Assembly (NCBI GenBank): GCA_025058615.1
Contig: JANXDM010000002.1
Location: forward strand, 1-54,794
Reading direction: 5' to 3'
Length of the DNA: 54,794 nucleotides
From: Candidatus Pacearchaeota archaeon
GTDB lineage: Archaea; Nanobdellota; Nanobdellia; Pacearchaeales; UBA284
The notes under the pieces were generated by a model that did no database searches, was not told where the DNA came from, and was given only the letters and a program-made list of their open reading frames with translations. Made by a program: the position numbers and the translations under genes. How positions within the stretch are numbered: position 1 is the first letter of the stretch; each line of letters opens with the position of its first letter. Below are positions 48,566-54,794 of this stretch, one piece after another.

Positions 48566-49099
48566 ATGGCTCTTAGAAAAGGACACTGTTACAGCAAGCT
48601 CGAGAGACCTTATACAAGAAAAAGCAAAGTGAAAAGCAAGAGCTACATAAAGGCGATTCCACAATCGAAAATTTCTAAATTTGTGATGGGTAATCTTCAA
48701 GACTATTACGCAAACAAATTTAACACATGTGTTTCTCTTGTTTCTAGTCAAGAAATTCAAATAAGGGATAATGCAATAGAAGCTTCAAGAATACTCGTGC
48801 TAAGAGAATTGACAGAAAGAGTAAAAAATTTTTGCTTTTTACTTTCTTGTTATCCCCACCATGTTTTGCGTGAGCACAAAATGCTTACAGGGGTAGGAGC
48901 TGACAGAATGCAATCCGGAATGAAGCATTCTTTTGGGAAGCCTGTCAGTCTTGCGGCCCAACTAAGGAGGGGATCAAAAGTTTTTTCTGTTTATTGCATG
49001 AGTGAAGAGGTAGAAAAAGTTAGGGAAATTTTGAAAAAGGCAACAACAAAATTTCCTGGAAAGTACAAAATTATTGTAGAAAAAATAAATACAAAGTAA
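48566..49099 (+). CDS. rpl10e: Large-subunit ribosomal protein uL16 (L10e)
   Basis: I start this at ATG 48566 (MALRKGHCYSKLERPYTRKS, 177 aa), the usual L10e start, 25 bp after a TATA box. Motifs include YPHHVLREHKMLTGVGADRMQSGM in part and FGKPVSLAAQL. It lies near the peptidyl-transferase centre and is archaeal/eukaryal in form. PEP synthase starts one base after its stop, so the two share a transcript. Confidence 0.96.
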   Translation: MALRKGHCYSKLERPYTRKSKVKSKSYIKAIPQSKISKFVMGNLQDYYANKFNTCVSLVSSQEIQIRDNAIEASRILVLRELTERVKNFCFLLSCYPHHVLREHKMLTGVGADRMQSGMKHSFGKPVSLAAQLRRGSKVFSVYCMSEEVEKVREILKKATTKFPGKYKIIVEKINTK

Positions 49100-49100
49100 A

Positions 49101-51344
49101 ATGCGGAATATACTCTGGCTTCGAGACGTTAAAAAAGAGGATATAAACATAGTAGGGGGAAAAGGAGCTCATCTCGGAGAAATGTACAATGCTGGTTTTC
49201 CTGTTCCAGAAGCTTTCATAATTACTGCACAGGCATTCAAAGAATTTATGGAAAAGACCAAACTCAAAGAAAAAATTTATGGATTTTTAAAAGTAGATAT
49301 AGAAGACACACAACAGCTCGACAAAATTTCAAGAGAAATTCGTGAATCGATAGAAAAAGCAGAAATACCAAAATTTTTGGAAAAAGAAATCATAGACGCC
49401 TACAAAGACTTAAGCGAGGAGGAACCTTCTTCCTTGTTCGAACCGTGTTTTGTCGCTGTTAGAAGTAGTGCAACGACAGAAGACTTAGAACAAGCGAGTT
49501 TTGCCGGCCAGCAAGAAACTTTTCTTAACGTTAAGGGTAACGATGCCTTGATCGAAGCTATAAAAAAATGTTGGGCTTCTCTCTTTACTGCAAGGGCAAT
49601 TTATTATCGAGCGAGACATGGCTTTTCCCACGAAAATTCTTTTATCGCTGTAATAGTTCAAAAAATGATGAATTTCGATAAGTCGGGGGTTATTTTTACG
49701 ATAAACCCTTTGACAAATAACGAAAAAGAAATAATTATAGAGGCAGTTTTCGGTCTTGGAGAAGGAATTGTTTCTGGAGCGATAGAGCCGGATCATTATG
49801 TTCTAGACAAAGAAACCGGAAAACTTCTCGATTCTAGAATAGGGATTAAAAATTTTGCGGTTGTACGGAGCAGCGAAGGAAAAACCATAAAAAAAGAATT
49901 ATTTGATGAAGATAAAAAAAAGCAAGTTCTTCTTGACTATGAATTAAGGAAAGCATGGGAATATGCTGTGAAAATAGAGAAATATTATCACTTTCCGCAA
50001 GATATCGAGTTTGGTTTCGAAGCCGGAAATTTTTATGTCGTGCAATCCAGACCAGTAACAACAACAAAAAAAGAGATGAAAGATAGTTTTAGGACAGAGG
50101 AAGTTCCGTTGCTTCTCGGACTTCCTGCTTCTTCTGGCGTTGCTTCTGGAAGAGTAAGAATAATACATTCTTTGCAAGAGCTTTCTAAAGTACAACAAGG
50201 AGACATTCTTGTAACGAAAATGACAAGTCCTGATATGGTTGTGGCAATGCAGAAAGCTTCTGCAATCGTAACAGACGAAGGAGGAGTTACTTGTCATGCA
50301 GCTATCGTTAGTAGAGAACTTGGGATTCCGTGTGTAGTAGGAACAAAAAAAGCAACTAGAATTTTGAAGGATGGTATGATCGTTACTGTCGACGGAAGTG
50401 CAGGAAAAATTTATAGTGGTTATAAACAACTTGAAGTTCCAAAAGAAATAATTAGCGAAGAAATGCGTATTGCGTGGGAAGAAATGAAAAAAAAACGCAG
50501 GAAAGTAGATTTAAAAGTTAATTGTGATCTTCCAGAAATTGCAGAAAGAGCAGCGGCCACGAATGCAGATGGAGTTGGTCTTGTCAGGATAGAGTTCATG
50601 ATAGCAGAGAAAGGAATTCATCCTGTATTTTATTTGCAAGAAAAAAGATTAGATGATTATAAGACTTTATTGGTTTCTGGCCTCGAAAAAATTGCTTCTG
50701 CTTTTAAAGGAAAGCCTGTGTGGGTAAGAACTTCAGACATGAGGACAGATGAATATAGAAATTTGAAGGGAGCAGATACAGAGCCAAAGGAGGATAATCC
50801 TATGCTTGGATGGCACGGAATAAGGAGGAGCCTAGAACAAGAAGAAATTTTAAGAGCAGAATTCGAGGCAATAAAAGTTTTGCACGATAAAGGATATAAT
50901 AATGTAGGGGTCATGCTCCCTTTTTTGATAAGTATCGAAGAATTGAAGAGAGCAAAAGTAGTAATGCGTAAAGTAGGTTTGGAGCCATGCAAGGATATTG
51001 AATTTGGTGTTATGTTAGAAACTCCTGCAGCATGTTTAATCATAGAGGATTTATGTTTAGAAGGAATATCCTTTGTAAGTTTTGGTACTAATGACCTAAC
51101 ACAACTTGTTTTGGGAGTTGACAGGAACAACGAGAAACTTGCATCTTTATACAATGAAATGCATCCGGCGGTTTTACGGTTAATAGAGATGGTAATAAAT
51201 ACTTGTAAGAGATATGGTGTAAAAACAAGCATATGCGGGCAAGCAGCATCTAATCCAGAAATGGCAAGATGGTTAATAGAAAAAGGAATAGATAGCTTAT
51301 CAGTAAATATAGATAGTGTAGAAAGAATAAGAAGCTTGTTGTAG
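49101..51344 (+). CDS. ppsA: Phosphoenolpyruvate synthase
   Basis: The 747-residue protein has the ATP-grasp N-terminal domain (VGGKGAHLGEMYNAGFPVPE, VRSSATTEDLEQASFAGQQETFL in part), the swivelling phospho-His domain (VTDEGGVTCHAAIVSRELG, about 396-414, catalytic His in TCHAAIV) and the C-terminal PEP/pyruvate barrel with VSFGTNDLTQLVLGVDR and SICGQAAS. It makes PEP from pyruvate and ATP, feeding gluconeogenesis, or can run in the reverse direction. It is co-transcribed with L10e. Confidence 0.97.
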   Translation: MRNILWLRDVKKEDINIVGGKGAHLGEMYNAGFPVPEAFIITAQAFKEFMEKTKLKEKIYGFLKVDIEDTQQLDKISREIRESIEKAEIPKFLEKEIIDAYKDLSEEEPSSLFEPCFVAVRSSATTEDLEQASFAGQQETFLNVKGNDALIEAIKKCWASLFTARAIYYRARHGFSHENSFIAVIVQKMMNFDKSGVIFTINPLTNNEKEIIIEAVFGLGEGIVSGAIEPDHYVLDKETGKLLDSRIGIKNFAVVRSSEGKTIKKELFDEDKKKQVLLDYELRKAWEYAVKIEKYYHFPQDIEFGFEAGNFYVVQSRPVTTTKKEMKDSFRTEEVPLLLGLPASSGVASGRVRIIHSLQELSKVQQGDILVTKMTSPDMVVAMQKASAIVTDEGGVTCHAAIVSRELGIPCVVGTKKATRILKDGMIVTVDGSAGKIYSGYKQLEVPKEIISEEMRIAWEEMKKKRRKVDLKVNCDLPEIAERAAATNADGVGLVRIEFMIAEKGIHPVFYLQEKRLDDYKTLLVSGLEKIASAFKGKPVWVRTSDMRTDEYRNLKGADTEPKEDNPMLGWHGIRRSLEQEEILRAEFEAIKVLHDKGYNNVGVMLPFLISIEELKRAKVVMRKVGLEPCKDIEFGVMLETPAACLIIEDLCLEGISFVSFGTNDLTQLVLGVDRNNEKLASLYNEMHPAVLRLIEMVINTCKRYGVKTSICGQAASNPEMARWLIEKGIDSLSVNIDSVERIRSLL

Positions 51345-51405
51345 TATCACTATGAAGTAATTAATCAGAAAAATTTTAAAACCTTACTTTCCTTTTTTCT
51401 TGAAA

Positions 51406-52080
51406 ATGTTGGAAGAAGAAGCAAAAGAGAGAGGAATAAACATAGAAGCGTTGCGGCAAGAGCAAAAGAAACTTTCGAAGCAGGTTTCTTGTAGAGATGC
51501 TTTTGATTTTTCTGCTGCAACTAGATTTGGAGCTATAGTTACATATCCGATAGATGACAAGTTGCTTGCTTCTGCAGTTCTCCTTAACGAAAATTTAGAC
51601 ACAATAGAAAAAAAATTTGCAATAAAAAAAGCAAAATTTCCTTACATACCTGGTTTTAGGGCTTTTCGCGAACTTCCAGTTATGCTAGAGGCCTATGAAA
51701 AAATGGAAGAGCAAGCAGATGTTTTTTTCATTTTGGGTCACGGAATAGCACACCCTCGTGGTTTGGGAATTGCAAGTCATTTTGGCGTAATGGTGGAAAA
51801 ACCAACGATAGGGATAGCAAAGAGCATAGATTATGGAAACGAAAAAGAAAACAAAGTCTATGATCCAAAAGGAAAAATCATTGCAGAAAAAGTCCTTACT
51901 AAGAAAGGAGCAAAACCAATTTATGTTTCAGTTGGCCATATGATAAGTTTGGAAACCGCAGTAAAAATAACAAAAAAATGTACAAAAGAGCCACATAAAT
52001 TTCCAGAGCCACTTGTGGAAGCTCGAAAATTTGCAAAAAAAATACGGAAAGAATTTGTAGAAGATGAGACAACTACGTGA
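51406..52080 (+). CDS. Endonuclease V-like protein lacking catalytic aspartates
   Basis: The 224-residue protein aligns with Nfi: PYIPGFRAFRELPVMLEAYEKM (in part, about 75-94), GHGIAHPRGLGIASHFGVMVEKPTIGIAKS in part. The catalytic Glu in FRE is kept, but the Asp expected in xDGHG is Leu (FILGHG), and the Asp of the N-terminal GxDxSY motif is absent (GAIVTYPID). It is therefore probably not an active endonuclease V and may bind DNA or RNA or have another role. TTG at 51400 is an alternative start with better TATA spacing. It overlaps the next gene by 17 bp. Confidence 0.75.
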   Translation: MLEEEAKERGINIEALRQEQKKLSKQVSCRDAFDFSAATRFGAIVTYPIDDKLLASAVLLNENLDTIEKKFAIKKAKFPYIPGFRAFRELPVMLEAYEKMEEQADVFFILGHGIAHPRGLGIASHFGVMVEKPTIGIAKSIDYGNEKENKVYDPKGKIIAEKVLTKKGAKPIYVSVGHMISLETAVKITKKCTKEPHKFPEPLVEARKFAKKIRKEFVEDETTT

Positions 52081-52951
52081 TTATCTTTTAATCTTAGAAG
52101 GGAAAAAACTTCCGAAGTTTAAGTTGGCTCGTTCGAGAGGGATTTTAAAAAGAAAAATAAATCAAGCAAAAAAAATCTTAGAATCATGCGAGTTATGTGA
52201 AAGAAAATGTCATGTAAACAGATATAAAGAAGAAGGGTGGTGTAGAGTAAAAGACAAGCTTTTGGTTAGCAGTTATTTTACTCATTATGGGGAAGAATAT
52301 TTCTTTGTTCCAAGTTTCACCGTGTTCTTTTGGAGTTGTACTTTTTCTTGTCAATTTTGTCAGAATTGGAGTATTTCACATAGGTTTGAAGAACCGCAAA
52401 CTATGAAACCTAAAGAATTAGCTTCGATAATAGATGAGCATAATTATTGTAAAAATATAAATTTTGTAGGGGGAGAACCAACTCCTTACTTACCTTTTAT
52501 TCTTGAAACTTTACGATATGTAAAGAGCAACATACCAATCATTTGGAACAGCAACTTTTTTATGTCTTTGAAAAGTATGAAAATACTCAAAGGAATTATT
52601 GATGTTTATCTTTCTGACTTTAAGTACGGAAACGACGAATGCGCGAAAAGACTTAGTAAAGTTGATAATTATACAGCAATAATAAAAAGAAACCATCTTC
52701 TTGCAGCAAAAAACGCCGAACTAGTGATAAGACATTTGATTTTACCAGGACATGTGGAATGTTGTAGCAAACCTATTTTAGATTGGATTGCGAAAAATAT
52801 AAAAGATAAGTGTATTGTTAACCTGATGGACCAGTATAGACCAGAATTTTATGCTTACAAATTTAAAGAACTTAATAGAACTATAAATATTTCAGAATTT
52901 GAAAAAGTACTAGGTTATGCTAAAGAGTTAAATTTAAATTTCATTTTCTGA
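52064..52951 (+). CDS. Radical SAM protein, PflA-like (COG1313-type)
   Basis: This 295-residue protein has an N-terminal Cys motif (CELCERKCHVNR), the radical SAM motif CTFSCQFCQNW (about 95-105), and NFVGGEPTPYLPFILETL for SAM binding. Later motifs (DVYLSDFKYGND, VIRHLILPGHVECC) match the family of AmmeMemoRadiSam/PflA-like proteins. The substrate is unknown. It overlaps the endonuclease V-like gene by 17 bp and is followed two bases later by a hypothetical gene. Confidence 0.85.
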   Translation: MRQLRDYLLILEGKKLPKFKLARSRGILKRKINQAKKILESCELCERKCHVNRYKEEGWCRVKDKLLVSSYFTHYGEEYFFVPSFTVFFWSCTFSCQFCQNWSISHRFEEPQTMKPKELASIIDEHNYCKNINFVGGEPTPYLPFILETLRYVKSNIPIIWNSNFFMSLKSMKILKGIIDVYLSDFKYGNDECAKRLSKVDNYTAIIKRNHLLAAKNAELVIRHLILPGHVECCSKPILDWIAKNIKDKCIVNLMDQYRPEFYAYKFKELNRTINISEFEKVLGYAKELNLNFIF

Positions 52952-52953
52952 AA

Positions 52954-53373
52954 ATGAAAAAGAAAAATTTTGATTATTTTATAAACCACAACACAGGATA
53001 TTTTTATTTGTTTTTTGGAGAAATAGAAAAAATATTTGAAAAAATAAAAAAAAGTGAAATAAAAGATTTTTCCATGAAAACCAAAGAAAAAATAAGAAAA
53101 CTTTATGGAAGAAATGCTGAAATAAATATTTGCTTCTCAGAGAAATATGAACACTTGTTACTTTTTGTTTGTGAACTAAATTGTAGAGAAGGATGGAAAC
53201 TTACAAATCTTTTTTTACCTTGGAATAACATTAAATCTTGGAGACCGAATGAAAACAATCTACAGTTAGAAGACAAGCTAGAATATTCTGGAAAATTTGA
53301 AAATAATGAAGATTTTTGGAAATCTGTTCTCGAATCTTATTTCAAAATTTTAGGCAATGCTACTCAGCCTTAA
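52954..53373 (+). CDS. Hypothetical protein (139 aa)
   Basis: I do not recognise this protein. It is rich in Lys, Asn and aromatic residues, with two Trp-containing segments (REGWKLTNLFLPWNNIKSW in part) and no signal peptide or Cys motif. It starts two bases after the radical SAM gene, so the two are probably co-transcribed. Its end overlaps the convergent MFS gene by 14 bp. Confidence 0.6.
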   Translation: MKKKNFDYFINHNTGYFYLFFGEIEKIFEKIKKSEIKDFSMKTKEKIRKLYGRNAEINICFSEKYEHLLLFVCELNCREGWKLTNLFLPWNNIKSWRPNENNLQLEDKLEYSGKFENNEDFWKSVLESYFKILGNATQP

Positions 53374-54794
53374 AACTAAATATTTCGATAAAAAATCTTT
53401 TCCTAAAATGTTTTATTTTTTCTTTTACATCGATAAATTTAAAAGGTTTTACCATACGCACCTCGTTGAATTTTGGGACCAACGTCAAAGATATTAATAT
53501 TCTAAGAATTCCGGAAATAAGAAAAACTGTCAAGAAAACAGATCCGAAGAAGGCAAAAAATCTTGAAGAGACTATAACGCTTCCTAGAGAAGTTCCTGCA
53601 AAGACGGCAATGCTTGTGATTACATTAAAATAACTTTGGCAAAGGGCCATCCTTTCTCTCGTTACAGCATCATAGATGAAATTGCTTGTTGCTAGGGAAA
53701 ATCCTGAAAAAATAACCCCAGAACAAAATTCTATGAAAATAAGAAAAAAGACTAGAGCGAAGGATTTGGGAAGAAAAGAAAATAAGAACCATCCTAAAGG
53801 TATTGTACATGTAAAAAGAGATGTTATCCTTATAGTTTTTACTGTTCCATAATGGTCAATAAATTTACCCCATAATGGCATGAAAATCAACGTTCCCAAT
53901 ATTGAACTAGAAACAATTAAGGTATAGGTTACATAATCAAAGCCAAGATCTTTGAGCATATAAACAACGAAGAAAGGAGAAGCTATGCTTATTGCAAAAT
54001 TCATAAGGGAAATAGCTATAACAAATCTACCAAAATTATTGTGTCGCATCTTTTTTATGAATTGAAAAATTGTAAAATAATGCTCTTTTTTTATTTGCAG
54101 TTTCGGTTCATATTTCTCGAAAAAAAGTCTGCTGGAAACAAATCTTGCAACAGCTGCACAAGAAAACAATATGAAGAAACCTAAATAAATTTTAGTTTTT
54201 TTGAAATAATCAAGCAAAAAACCAGAAAGCAACAGAACAGCGAGAGAGACTATATTTATTATTTTGTTCCTAACCCCGAAGTATTTTCCGCTTTCTTTTG
54301 TTACGATGTCCTTCATCAATGAGTTCCAAATAGGGATTATAAAATTACCTATAGCAACAAAACCTGAATAAACAATTATCAAATAGACAACAGAAAAATT
54401 AGAACTTAACTTAAAAATAAAGAAAAGAACCGCAGCAAACAAAATAAAAAGCCAAAGTATCGATTGTAGTGTTGTCCCAAAAACCATTATTTTTTTTCTT
54501 GAGTATCTTTCGAGAACTTTATGTGAAAATAATTGTGTGAAGTTTCCGATTAGAGTAGGAAAAGCGCTGAGAAATCCGATTTGTGCATTTGTTGCTCCAA
54601 GAGAAAGGGCAAAAGGAGAAATATATCTTTCACTTATAGTTCCAGAAACAGCAGCGAAACCCCCCTCTATTATACTTATTTTTCTACTTTTCTTTTTCTT
54701 TTCTTCTATTTTTTCTTCTGCTTCTTTTTTTAATGTTTCCATTCTTTTTTCTTCTTCCCTCTTTTTTTGTTTTGCTCTTTCTCTAAGTAGATCT
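53360..54794 (-). CDS. Major facilitator superfamily transporter (5' end may lie outside the window)
   Basis: The protein has about 12 membrane helices with the usual central cytoplasmic loop (YEPKLQIKKEHYFTIF) and MFS-type features: HKVLERYSRKKIMVFG (about 73-88), the loop 2-3 region, FGVRNKI, and WGKFIDHYGTVKTIR in the second half. An ATG at 54742 gives 460 residues, but the frame stays open upstream to the window edge (LLRERAKQKKREEEKR) and no TATA box precedes that ATG, so a longer charged, coiled N-terminus is likely. The substrate is not predictable. It may exclude or take up a small solute. Confidence 0.85.
   Translation of the reverse strand, partial: DLLRERAKQKKREEEKRMETLKKEAEEKIEEKKKKSRKISIIEGGFAAVSGTISERYISPFALSLGATNAQIGFLSAFPTLIGNFTQLFSHKVLERYSRKKIMVFGTTLQSILWLFILFAAVLFFIFKLSSNFSVVYLIIVYSGFVAIGNFIIPIWNSLMKDIVTKESGKYFGVRNKIINIVSLAVLLLSGFLLDYFKKTKIYLGFFILFSCAAVARFVSSRLFFEKYEPKLQIKKEHYFTIFQFIKKMRHNNFGRFVIAISLMNFAISIASPFFVVYMLKDLGFDYVTYTLIVSSSILGTLIFMPLWGKFIDHYGTVKTIRITSLFTCTIPLGWFLFSFLPKSFALVFFLIFIEFCSGVIFSGFSLATSNFIYDAVTRERMALCQSYFNVITSIAVFAGTSLGSVIVSSRFFAFFGSVFLTVFLISGILRILISLTLVPKFNEVRMVKPFKFIDVKEKIKHFRKRFFIEIFSFKAE

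Noticed and set aside
53400-53633. Plus-strand frame inside the MFS gene
   Set aside because: It is antisense to clear membrane-helix coding sequence.
1-54794. CRISPR array, insertion sequence or prophage
   Set aside because: No regularly spaced repeats, transposase, integrase or long terminal inverted repeats were seen anywhere in the window.
1-54794. General sequencing error as the cause of all frameshifts
   Set aside because: Some 20 highly conserved long genes (MCM, EF-2, PpsA, ligase, ThrRS and others) are uninterrupted, so the broken genes cluster at a few loci. Local errors at homopolymers still cannot be excluded.

Overview
The window is AT-rich archaeal chromosome. The information-processing genes are archaeal: TBP, MCM, DnaG-type primase, aEF1A, aEF2, GatD, uL16/L10e, uS2, uS7, uS12, archaeal ThrRS and AsnRS, and tRNA-wyosine enzyme Taw1. 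Several surface proteins carry traits I associate with DPANN-type small archaea: an N-terminal KRGQITFF pilin-like signal, a W-C-W-C thrombospondin-1-like module next to an ITGAAIG motif and C-terminal helix, and many CARDB/Ig-like repeats. I cannot name the phylum. Most start codons sit about 25 bp downstream of a TATA element, which implies largely leaderless mRNAs, and I used that spacing to choose several starts. Clear Shine-Dalgarno sites precede only a few genes, such as ftsZ and the 1110-residue surface protein.

Layout. 1-5 kb: the end of smc, convergent with two surface-protein genes. 5-7.4 kb: a repair pair, DNA ligase and endonuclease IV. 7.5-12.9 kb: a transglutaminase-like protein, a pilin-like/peptidoglycan-binding-like pair, a nitroreductase and small unknowns. 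13-18.3 kb: ftsZ, gatD, dnaG primase and EF-1A. 18.3-21.7 kb: a decaying stretch with unknown genes, a multiply frameshifted pseudogene and a Na/Pi cotransporter-PhoU gene split by one base. 21.9-25 kb: tRNA-Pro, tRNA-Ser, rpsB, tRNA-Thr and unknowns. 25.4-28.8 kb: thrS and two secreted unknowns. 29-31.7 kb: a membrane receptor with a degenerate class III cyclase-like domain, next to a membrane-anchored diadenylate-cyclase-like protein. 31.8-35.1 kb: a large surface protein. 35.3-38.9 kb: Taw1, a metallo-hydrolase, AsnRS and endonuclease III. 38.9-42.3 kb: rpsL-rpsG and EF-2. 42.3-44.4 kb: a Ku / THEP1-like NTPase / LigD-type ligase operon that is partly decayed. 44.5-53.4 kb: a plus-strand run of P-loop kinase, TBP, MCM, RPA-like protein, L10e, PEP synthase, an endonuclease V-like protein with catalytic residues missing, and a radical SAM protein. 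The window ends in an MFS transporter.

Main points for a second look. (1) The bacterial-style NHEJ operon: Ku has an in-frame stop after residue 207, yet the same frame continues and overlaps the next gene by ATGA, and the ligase has lost most of its OB fold. (2) The receptor-like cyclase homologue beside a diadenylate cyclase. (3) Two odd tRNAs: a tRNA-Thr with an 8-nt surplus in the anticodon loop, and a tRNA-Pro with A34. (4) Candidate non-coding RNA elements around ftsZ and upstream of dnaG. Highly conserved genes are intact, so the broken genes look like local decay rather than general sequencing error, but that is inference.
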